Made by a program: the position numbers and the translations under genes. From positions 1 through 8,917 of the forward strand of contig CALJUI010000506.1 of the NCBI GenBank assembly GCA_937975735.1: 8,917 nucleotides of DNA, written 5' to 3'. Source of the stretch: an uncultured Rubrivivax sp. (GTDB lineage Bacteria > Pseudomonadota > Gammaproteobacteria > Burkholderiales > Burkholderiaceae_C). How positions within the stretch are numbered: position 1 is the first letter of the stretch; every line of letters begins with the position of its first letter. Shown here piece by piece: positions 1 to 6,700 of the stretch. The notes under the pieces are model-generated. The model did no database searches and had not been told where the DNA came from. It worked only from the letters and a program-made list of their open reading frames with translations.

Positions 1-286
1 CCTTGCGCGCGGCATGGCGCTCGAACTCGGCGACCAGGCGCACGCCCAGCCCCTGCCCGCGGTGCGCCGCGTCGACCCAGAGCTGCTGCAGTTCGCACAG
101 TTCGCCCCAGCGGCGCCCGATCGCGCCGCCGACCACGCGGCCGGCGCCGTCGCGGACGAAGCAGGACAGCGGCTGCACCTCGTGCAGCGGCGCGGCCTGG
201 TCGTTGAACTCGCCCAGGCCGCGGTCGACGATGGCGCATTCGTCGGCGGGCAGGCCGTCGTGGGAGTCGATGCGGAAGTGCGGCAA
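1..286 (-). CDS. GNAT family N-acetyltransferase, N-terminal part (runs off left edge)
   Basis: Reading leftward from a TTG codon at 286-284 gives 95 residues without a stop, up to the window edge. Residues 69-81 (LWVDAAHRGQGLG) are the acetyl-CoA-binding motif A of GNAT acetyltransferases, with the R/Q-x-x-G-x-G pyrophosphate loop at R76-G81. The preceding strands (CFVRDGAGRVVGGAIG, then CELQQLWV) fit the usual beta2-beta4 arrangement. The enzyme should transfer acetyl from acetyl-CoA to an amine or a protein N-terminus; the substrate cannot be told. The TTG start is chosen because AGGAG (298-294) sits 7 nt upstream and no ATG lies in the right place. The C-terminal third is missing from the window. 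Base composition matches the dnaE2 side rather than the neighbouring low-GC block, so this looks like host sequence left of that block. Confidence 0.78.
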   Translation of the reverse strand, partial: MPHFRIDSHDGLPADECAIVDRGLGEFNDQAAPLHEVQPLSCFVRDGAGRVVGGAIGRRWGELCELQQLWVDAAHRGQGLGVRLVAEFERHAARK

Positions 287-293
287 TGTCGCT

Positions 294-298
294 CTCCT
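294..298 (-). promoter_or_regulatory. Ribosome binding site fixing a TTG start for the GNAT gene
   Basis: On the minus strand AGGAG lies 7 nt before the TTG at 286-284. This is one of the few clear Shine-Dalgarno sequences in the window. It supports the unusual TTG start. Confidence 0.6.
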
Positions 299-313
299 GA
301 AGCCGAACGTTTG

Positions 314-353
314 AGCGAAGCGGACGCTACGCTGTTGGCGCTCTACTGGAGCG
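314..353. repeat. Two adjacent inverted repeats between the GHKL gene and the GNAT gene
   Basis: AGCGAAGCG (314-322) and CGCTACGCT (325-333) form a 9-bp inverted repeat with one central A-A mismatch and a 2-nt spacer. A second, CGCTC (339-343) / GAGCG (349-353), has a 5-nt loop and starts just after the stop codon of the GHKL gene as read on the minus strand. Neither is followed by a T-run, so they are at best weak transcription terminators. The first, with almost no loop, looks more like a protein-binding palindrome than a hairpin. They also sit at the left transition from high to lower GC. Confidence 0.3.
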
Positions 354-358
354 AATGG

Positions 359-1357
359 CTAGCCACCCCAGGTATTGGACTTCTTAGAACCACCCGATGC
401 ACTCCGAATGGCGCCAGGGATCAATGCTGCCTCGGCCTCGCCATCCTTCACTATGTTCGCAAGAATATTGGGCCAGTACTCGGCATCGTTCGTCGATACC
501 CTGAGCTTGACGATCGTCCCACTGAGCGCGATTGACGGCAAGGGGACTAGGGATGTGGGATTCGCTAGGACACGCTCCGAACTGATCATGGAGAAGGCGC
601 CGTAGCGAACACCAAGCTGAGAGACAACGTATAGCCCAAAGCCAGTATTGTCCCAGACACCGCCCGTAGCCCGGCTGGCACCACTGGAAATGCCAGGCTT
701 TAGCGCAAGACGCAGCGCTTCTTCCTCAGATTGGACTTCGTGAACTTGGGAAAGCGACCTGTAGATTCCTATCCCATGGTCCGCAATCACAACTTCAGCT
801 AGACCGTTGTCCCAGCGTTGAGCCATCGCCGCGCATGAGGATACGTTCGCATGTTCGAAGGAGTTTCTTAGTAGCTCTCTGAAGCAGTATCCCAGCATGT
901 CTGCTGCGGAGCACTCCTCGGGTTTCGAGAAGATCACTTGCGCAAGGCGACGGCAATCCTCGTCTAGCGTGTCTTGCAGCAGCCGTGTGCCCTGTCGTTG
1001 CGCAAGGCCCGCCTTATTGAACAATGTCACAGGAAGGTATCTAGATCCGCCGGGAGCCGCGTTCACATCTAGGCCCGCGTTTACACCGATGTACCTGAAG
1101 AACCCAAAGTACTTCAAGTACGAAACGGCACCAGCTACTGCTTGATGTCCTTGAACATGTGTCTGTAGCCCTCTTGAGCGCCTTCGAATGATTACCTGGC
1201 GAATGGCATGAGCGATGACCAATGTTCCAAATGGGTAGACCCAGTTCAGAGGGGAGAAGTCAATGACCAGTTCGGGTTCCGCCTCGAACCCGGGCAAGTC
1301 ATTGGCGAAAGCAACAGCCCTTCTGTCGTCGAAGGTTGAAGGCACGGCTACCAGCAT
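359..1357 (-). CDS. STAS-like plus GHKL (Hsp90/histidine-kinase-type) ATPase protein
   Basis: A 332-residue protein with two domains. Residues 1 to about 100 resemble a STAS-type alpha/beta fold (VIDFSPLNWVYPFGTLVIAHA, 31-51), as in anti-sigma-factor antagonists. Residues about 130-290 hold a GHKL ATP-binding domain: N box E161-LLR-N165-SFEH169; G1 box A192-D193-H-G195-I-G197; G2 box N237-T-G239-F-G241-L; and the closing SGTIVKL strand (279-285). All core nucleotide-binding motifs are present, so it probably binds ATP. I see no dimerisation/phospho-acceptor helix, no signal peptide and no membrane segment, so it is not a classical sensor kinase. It is the last gene of the three-gene block, 69 nt after the DUF4062 gene. 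ATG 1357 is the only reasonable start, since an in-frame TAG lies nine codons upstream (1384-1382); there is no clear ribosome binding site. Likely role: an ATP-dependent switch or sensor, RsbW-like or Hsp90-like (inference). Confidence 0.85.
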   Translation of the reverse strand: MLVAVPSTFDDRRAVAFANDLPGFEAEPELVIDFSPLNWVYPFGTLVIAHAIRQVIIRRRSRGLQTHVQGHQAVAGAVSYLKYFGFFRYIGVNAGLDVNAAPGGSRYLPVTLFNKAGLAQRQGTRLLQDTLDEDCRRLAQVIFSKPEECSAADMLGYCFRELLRNSFEHANVSSCAAMAQRWDNGLAEVVIADHGIGIYRSLSQVHEVQSEEEALRLALKPGISSGASRATGGVWDNTGFGLYVVSQLGVRYGAFSMISSERVLANPTSLVPLPSIALSGTIVKLRVSTNDAEYWPNILANIVKDGEAEAALIPGAIRSASGGSKKSNTWGG

Positions 1358-1426
1358 GCGAAGGCCGGATGGCTGGGATGACTAGGCTAGAGGCCAAGCC
1401 GCACGCGAGGGCGCTTGACCGAGGAC

Positions 1427-2617
1427 TTAGGCCCCATCGTTGCCTGTTCGCCTGTCCTGAAGGGCCTTGTAGAGTTGGTCAAGAGATTCAACGATATTCC
1501 CAGCTGTGGACTCAATCGTGTCCAGCTCGCTAACAAAGCGATCGACGCTTGCGATGACAGCGCGTTTTGCCTGGTTTATCTCTCGACTGATGCGCGGCAC
1601 TGAGGAGACTGCTTGCCGCATGGAAGCAACAGACGGCTTGATCCCGAACGATGTGCCCGCAGTGTCATTGAGGGTTGACTTGAGTGCCCGCACTTCAGAG
1701 GGGTCTGTGGCGAAGTCGGCCATAAGCGGTATGGCCTGACCAAGTGCTGAGAAGGCACCCTGTCTCGCTTCAGAGAGAGTTGGCAGATGTGTGTCAACCG
1801 CAGTGGCGAACCGAATCATGTCTTCCGCTGCACGCCTAACAACTTTGCGTTTGTGCGCCTCGGTTAGGTCGCCATGCCCTGAGAGTTCCTTCGCGCGCTC
1901 GGATACCTGCTCTCCCATCCGCACGGTAGCCTCGTTGATCGCTTCCATGGCTGCAATCATCTCGCGCGTGTGGTTCGTATAGATGTCCATAAGGTCGAGA
2001 AGCCCAAAGTCATCCTCAGGAAGATCGTCTATAGCTTCGCCTGCAACAAGAGCTCCACCAACTGCTCCCGAACTAGACTCGCTGATTCGAGCAAACCTCT
2101 GTGCGATCGCCGACAGATGCGCTCGAACGGACGCTTCGAAGCTTGCCACTTCCTCGAAGACAGAGAGCAACCCTCCCCGAGCCTGAAGTGACGCGCGGAA
2201 CTGTTGAAGGGCGAGAAACTGGGAGGGGTCGATCTTGGACGGGTGGAGCGGCGCTTCCTTAAAGTAGACCATTAGCTCCGGAGCCGAGCCTGTTAACTGG
2301 CGTCGCGCAAAAGCCCTCTCAAACTCCTCGATGGAGCCTGATGCCGCCCGTTCAGTAGCGGTTCCGGCGCGAGACCAAAAGATGCCGATAAAAACGTCGT
2401 AGTCGCGCGGGCTTTGGTCATTGACAACAGACTGCGCGTCTTGCGCGAAGCCGGGTCTAACGTGGGTCTCCCACTTGAACAGTTCAAGCACTATGCCCAA
2501 TGAACGCGACCATGTTGCGTTCAGCTCTTTGACTACTGCTTCCAGAGCCAATCGCTCGTCCTGAACGTCCGATGGAGAAGCGACGAAGACTTGAAGAATT
2601 GTGGTGCGGCGGGGCAT
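1427..2617 (-). CDS. DUF4062-domain protein with long helical C-terminus
   Basis: A 396-residue protein. Residues 7 to about 170 match the DUF4062 pattern: VFVASPSDV (10-18) followed by E21-R22; RDYDVFIGIFWSRAGT (71-86); SGSIEEFERAF (93-103); ELMVYFK (114-120); and FEASVRAHL (160-168) closing the domain. This domain is TIR-like in fold and is common at the N-terminus of bacterial conflict proteins, usually before STAND NTPase or TPR modules. Here no P-loop NTPase follows. After a small-residue linker (181-195), residues 205-390 are alpha-helical and rich in A, E, R, S and T, with coiled-coil potential at 215-245 and 343-386. No transmembrane segment or signal peptide is visible, so it is cytoplasmic. 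ATG 2617 is followed directly by the conserved first strand; the ribosome binding site is weak. It lies between the protease and GHKL genes. A catalytic or signalling role is inferred, not shown. Confidence 0.85.
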   Translation of the reverse strand: MPRRTTILQVFVASPSDVQDERLALEAVVKELNATWSRSLGIVLELFKWETHVRPGFAQDAQSVVNDQSPRDYDVFIGIFWSRAGTATERAASGSIEEFERAFARRQLTGSAPELMVYFKEAPLHPSKIDPSQFLALQQFRASLQARGGLLSVFEEVASFEASVRAHLSAIAQRFARISESSSGAVGGALVAGEAIDDLPEDDFGLLDLMDIYTNHTREMIAAMEAINEATVRMGEQVSERAKELSGHGDLTEAHKRKVVRRAAEDMIRFATAVDTHLPTLSEARQGAFSALGQAIPLMADFATDPSEVRALKSTLNDTAGTSFGIKPSVASMRQAVSSVPRISREINQAKRAVIASVDRFVSELDTIESTAGNIVESLDQLYKALQDRRTGNDGA

Positions 2618-2667
2618 GTTCTACAGAGCCTGTGCGTTGGCCTAGGCGGCAGGCGGCAATCAGGAGG

Positions 2668-2679
2668 TTGGCGCGCCAA
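2668..2679. promoter_or_regulatory. Perfect 12-bp palindrome TTGGCGCGCCAA, possible operator
   Basis: The self-complementary TTGGCGCGCCAA lies in the 140-bp gap between the protease and DUF4062 genes, about 50 bp before the DUF4062 start. It falls where transcription from the candidate promoter at 2684-2713 would begin, a common place for a repressor site. No regulator gene for it is recognisable nearby. A chance GC-rich palindrome cannot be excluded. Confidence 0.35.
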
Positions 2680-2683
2680 GCGC

Positions 2684-2713
2684 AGGATAGACAACGAGCG
2701 TATCGCGAGCCAA
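2684..2713 (-). promoter_or_regulatory. Candidate sigma-70 promoter for the DUF4062 and GHKL genes
   Basis: On the minus strand TTGGCT (2713-2708, 4/6 to the -35 consensus) is separated by 18 bp from TATCCT (2689-2684, 4/6 to the -10 consensus). It would start transcription near 2677, ahead of the DUF4062 gene. Its presence would explain the long gap after the protease and would allow the last two genes to be made independently of the first. Such matches are only moderately specific. Confidence 0.3.
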
Positions 2714-2757
2714 TCGCCACGGCAATGCCGGTCCGCGCTTGGGCGACTGGCTACGCC

Positions 2758-3459
2758 TCACTGCAGCGTAACTCCAAGTTCGTCGACGAACGAGCGGATG
2801 TCAGAGATCGGTTGAACAAGTCCCGACTCCAATACACGATGCACTGATTCAGAAAAGCGATGAGCACCGTCCTTCACCTCCTCATACTTGAAGAGTTCGA
2901 TGGTCGACTCAAGATTCGAGTACAGCATGCCAACGAGCGCCGATCCTGACCCGCAAATGACGGGTGCGCCACTGAACCCTCTGAGCGAAGGGAAAGAGAC
3001 CGCAAGTGTGCTCCTCGCATCAGGCCTTGCCGGATGCTTTCCGGACATACTTATGTAGCCCTTGAACAGCCTTGACTCGACGACGAGGTTTCGACCTTCG
3101 GCTCCGGCAGCTGTAAAGCCGAGGGCTTGAACGTCCGTACCAAGCGCAGGCTCAATGTCAAGGTGCCGAAAGTAGTCGTGCGTTGTCGGCGACAGTGTTC
3201 GGCACAACGCAAAGTCTGCTGTTGGGTGGCACCGTGTGTCTATCAGTCGCTCCGTGTCGCCCGTAAGGAGGTTCTTGGCGACCAATGTCTCCCCGGGCTC
3301 CAACGACTGAATGATGTGCTTGCACGTAGCAAGCAGACCATCGGCCTGAAGGTAGAACGCCACGCCAGCGTACCGCTTGAGAGACGCCGTACCCTGCGGA
3401 GACAAGTCCACAGCCAGGAGAGGCATCAGGTATCGGCCGTAGTTGATGTGATTGGGCAA
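2758..3459 (-). CDS. Trypsin-like (S1/chymotrypsin-fold) serine protease, cytoplasmic
   Basis: A 233-residue protein if read from the TTG at 3459, or 222 residues from the ATG at 3426 (MPLLAVDLSPQG), which I slightly prefer. An in-frame TAG two codons before the TTG rules out anything further upstream. Counting from the TTG, the chymotrypsin-type triad is visible: H48 in LLATCKHII, D82 in TADFALCR, and S163 in SLRGFSGAPVI, the classic G-x-S-G-x-P nucleophile loop, followed by the strand ALVGMLYSN. The spacing H-34-D-81-S is normal for a compact trypsin-like peptidase. There is no signal peptide, membrane anchor or PDZ domain, so it is not a periplasmic DegP/HtrA; it should act in the cytoplasm. 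It is the first gene of the lower-GC block, 140 nt before the DUF4062 gene. Likely role: cutting a partner or host proteins as an activator or effector (inference). No ribosome binding site is convincing at either start. Confidence 0.82.
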   Translation of the reverse strand: MPNHINYGRYLMPLLAVDLSPQGTASLKRYAGVAFYLQADGLLATCKHIIQSLEPGETLVAKNLLTGDTERLIDTRCHPTADFALCRTLSPTTHDYFRHLDIEPALGTDVQALGFTAAGAEGRNLVVESRLFKGYISMSGKHPARPDARSTLAVSFPSLRGFSGAPVICGSGSALVGMLYSNLESTIELFKYEEVKDGAHRFSESVHRVLESGLVQPISDIRSFVDELGVTLQ

Positions 3460-3529
3460 GGTCTATGGCGCGGCAAGTTGTGAGGCCAAACGTTGCTTTC
3501 GAGCGCAAGGTCTTTTCGACCCCGGCGCC

Positions 3530-3569
3530 TGTCCACATGTTGCCATTGTTCCGGTACCAGCAGTGGACA
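3530..3569. repeat. 7-bp inverted repeat in the protease upstream region
   Basis: TGTCCAC (3530-3536) and GTGGACA (3563-3569) are perfect inverted copies separated by 26 nt that include the palindrome GGTACC. It sits in the 119-bp gap between the protease start and the small gene after dnaE2, at the right transition from lower to higher GC. The spacing suits a two-half-site regulatory element better than a terminator. Beyond this repeat and a short 4-bp hairpin (GGTC/GACC around 3509-3521) I see no convincing promoter in the gap. Confidence 0.3.
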
Positions 3570-3578
3570 TGTCGCTGA

Positions 3579-3776
3579 TCACTCGCCGCCGTCTGCCGCA
3601 ACCTGGCTCGCCAGTCCCAGCCTTCGCACGGCGCCTAGCGGCAGCCGCCACAGGCCGGCGGCGGCGTCCCATTGGCCACCCGCCTGCTTGACGGCCCGAC
3701 GCACGTCCAGTTCCTCTCGCGCCACGCGCAGGCGCACGGTGATGCCAGCGACCCATGGCGCACGGTCGACGACCAT
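3579..3776 (-). CDS. Possible 65-residue small protein downstream of dnaE2
   Basis: An ATG at 3776-3774 opens 65 codons, starting 7 nt after the dnaE2 stop (TGA, 3786-3784). That spacing would allow translational coupling, and an SOS-induced dnaE2 transcript would cover it. The centre, AVKQAGGQWDAAAGLWRLPL (28-47), has the pattern 'K-x-x-G-(G/A)-x-W-D-x-x-x-x-x-W' that I know from short hypothetical proteins with DUF5710-like modules, often linked to mobile DNA. The segment is short for such proteins and may be a trimmed remnant. Its base composition is that of dnaE2, not of the lower-GC block that begins just beyond its stop. The conserved-looking W-D...W pattern argues for a real, or once real, coding sequence. 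Function unknown. Confidence 0.5.
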   Translation of the reverse strand: MVVDRAPWVAGITVRLRVAREELDVRRAVKQAGGQWDAAAGLWRLPLGAVRRLGLASQVAADGGE

Positions 3777-3783
3777 CTCTCGC

Positions 3784-6700
3784 TCACCTGAAATTCCGGC
3801 TCTTCACGTCCAGCCCCTGCAGCAGCGGCGTGTGGTCCACCAGCTTGCGCGCGATCAGGTGGCGCACCTGGCCTTCGCATTGCCAGATGCCGTAGACGGT
3901 GAGCAATGTGCTGCCCAGCAGCGCGCGGCGCTGCTGCTCGACGATCTGCGGCCAGACGATGACGTTGACGCTGCCGGTCTCGTCCTCCAGCGTCACGAAG
4001 ACCACGCCCTTGGCCGTCTCGGGCCGCTGGCGGTGCGTGACCAGGCCGCTGGCGCGCGCGAGGCGCCCGTTGGGGTAGCCCTTCAGCACCGCCGCCGGCT
4101 GCACCTTGAAGGGCGCGAGCTCCCCGCGCAGCAGGCCCACCGGGTGCATGCCCAGCGTCAGGCCCAGCGCGCGGTAGTCGGCCACCGTCTGCGCCACCGC
4201 GTTCGGCGCGGCCAGGTCCACCGCGTCTTCGTGCGTGCGGGTGCGGGCCAGCATCGGCGTGGCGCGGGTGTCCACGCCGGCCACGGCCCAGGCGGCTTGG
4301 TGGCGGTGGCCGGTGATGCCGACCAATGCATCGGCGCCGGCCAGCAGTTGCAGCTGGTGCGCGTCCAGCTTCGCGCGGCGCGCCAGGTCTTCGGCGCCGG
4401 CGAACGGCGCCTCGGCGCGCGCGGCCAGGATGCGCATCGCGGCCTCTTCCTGCAGCCCGCCAATGCGGTTCAGGCCCAGGCGCACCGGACGCAACCCCGT
4501 ACCCCGCCCTTCGAGAATGCTGTCCCAGTCGCTGCAGGTCACGTCCACCGGCCGCACGGTCACGCCGTGCTCGCGCGCGTCGCGCACCAGCTGCGCGGGG
4601 GCGTAGAAGCCCATCGGCTGGCTGTTCAGCAAGGCGGCCAGGAAGGCGTCCGGGTGGTGGCATTTGAGCCACGCGCTGACGTAGACCAGCAGCGCAAAAC
4701 TCGCCGCGTGGCTTTCCGGGAAGCCGTATTCGCCGAAGCCTTCGATCTGCTTGAAGATGCGCTCGGCGTATTCCGGCTGGTAGCCCTTGGCCACCATGCG
4801 GCCCACCAGCCGTTCGTGGAACGGGCCCAGGCCGCCCTTGCGCTTCCACGCCGCCATCGCGCGGCGCAATTTGTCGGCCTCGCCGGGCGTGAAGTCGGCG
4901 GCCAGGATCGCCAGCTGCATCACCTGCTCCTGGAAGATCGGCACGCCCAGCGTGCGCTGCAGCGCCTGCTTGACTTCGTCGCTGGGGTAGTCCACCGCCT
5001 CCTCGCCGCTGCGCCGCTTCAGGTACGGGTGCACCATGCCGCCCTGGATCGGGCCCGGCCGCACGATCGCGACCTCGATCACCAGGTCGTAGAAGCAGCG
5101 CGGCTGCAGGCGCGGCAGCATGCTCATCTGCGCCCGGCTCTCGACCTGGAAGGTGCCCACGCTGTCGCCGGCGCAGAGCATGTGATAGGTGGCCTCGTCT
5201 TCCGCCGGCACCGACTGCATGACGAAGGTTTCCCCGAGCTTGTCGCCCACCATCGCCAGCGCGCGCTTGATCGCGCTCAGCATCCCTAAAGCCAGCAGGT
5301 CCACCTTCAGCAGGCCCAGCGCGTCCAGGTCGTCCTTGTCCCACTGGATCACGCTGCGCCCTTCCATCGCCGCGTTCTCCACCGGCACCAGCCGCGCCAG
5401 CTGGTCGCGCGCGATGACGAAGCCGCCGGGGTGCTGGCTCAGGTGGCGCGGGAAGCCGATCAAGGTCTTCGTCAGTTCCATCCACAGCTGGCAGAGCCTG
5501 GATTCGGGGTCGAAGCCGTTCTCGCGCAGGCGCTCGGCGTTGACGCTGCGGCCGTCGAACCAGTGCTGGCTCTTGCTCACCGCGTCGATGCGCTCCAGGT
5601 CGAAGCCCAGCGCGCGGCCCACGTCGCGCAGCGCGCTGCGCGGGCGGTAGCTGATGACCACGCCGGTCAGCGCGGCGCGGTGCCGGCCGTACTTGCGGTA
5701 GACGTACTGGATCACCTCTTCGCGGCGCTGGTGCTCGAAGTCGATGTCGATGTCCGGCGGCTCGTTGCGCTCGGCGCTGATGAAGCGCTCGAACAGCAGG
5801 CTCATGCGCGCCGGGTCGACTTCGGTCACGCCCAGGCAGTAGCACACCGCCGAATTCGCCGCGCTGCCGCGGCCCTGGCACAGGATGCCCTGGCTGCGCG
5901 CCCAGTGCACCAGATCGGCCACGGTCAGGAAGTACGGCTCGTACTGCAGTTGCGCGATCAAGGCGAGTTCGTGCTCGATGGTCTTGCGCACCGATGCCGG
6001 CTCGCCCTGCGGGAAGCGGGTCTTGACGCCCCGCTCGGTGAGTTCGCGCAGCCAGCTCGCGGGCGTGTGGCCGGCGGGCACGATCTCCTCCGGGTACTCG
6101 TAGCGCAGCTCGTCGAGCGAGAAGGCGCAGCGCCCGGCCAGTTGCAGCGTCGCCTCCAGCCATTCGGGCCGGTACAGCGCGGCCAGCCGCGCGCGCGGGC
6201 GCAGGTGGGCTTCGGCGTTCGGCTCCAGCCGGAAGCCGGCCTCGGCGACGGTGGTGTGGTGGCGCGTCGCGGTCAGCATGTCCTGCAAGGGCTTCCTCGA
6301 CCGCGCGTGCATCAGCACGCTGCCCACCGCGGCCACCGGCAGCCCGGTCAGCGCGGCCACGCGCTGCGTGGTCTCGATGCGCACGGCATCGTGCGCGCGG
6401 TGCAGCAGCGGCAACGCGAGCGCGGCGCGGTCGCCGAACCAGGTTCGCAGCCACACGGCCTGCGCGAACGCGGCCTCGAATTCGAGCGGCGGCAGCAGCA
6501 GCGCCAGGCAGTCGGGCAGGCCGGCCAGCGTGGGCGTGTTCGGCACCTTGCCTTCGACGTCGGCCATCAGCGCGACGTACTGGCCCTTCGGCGCGCGCCG
6601 GCGGGCGACGGTGATCCACTGGCTCAGGTTGCCGTAGCCGCGGCGGGACATCGCGAGCACCACCAGGTGCAGCGATGGCGGCTCGTCGGCGCCGCGCCGC

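Noticed and set aside
339..353. Rho-independent terminator after the GHKL gene
   Set aside because: The stem is only 5 bp and no T-run follows on the minus strand.
14..535. 173-codon plus-strand open frame at the left edge
   Set aside because: It crosses the GNAT start, the gap and the end of the GHKL gene; composition-driven shadow.
359..1357. Two-component sensor histidine kinase
   Set aside because: GHKL boxes are present, but there is no H-box dimerisation helix, no sensor or membrane region, and no response regulator next door.
2758..3459. Periplasmic DegP/HtrA stress protease
   Set aside because: No signal peptide, no anchor and no PDZ domain; size and context fit a stand-alone cytoplasmic trypsin-like peptidase.
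3493..5289. 598-codon open frame on the plus strand opposite dnaE2
   Set aside because: Antisense shadow of a very GC-rich gene: long runs of R, A, Q, H and V without domain motifs, while dnaE2 on the other strand has all family motifs.
3635..6619. 994-codon open frame on the minus strand overlapping dnaE2 in another frame
   Set aside because: Low-complexity R/A/G/P-rich translation with no recognisable domain; a frame shadow of dnaE2.
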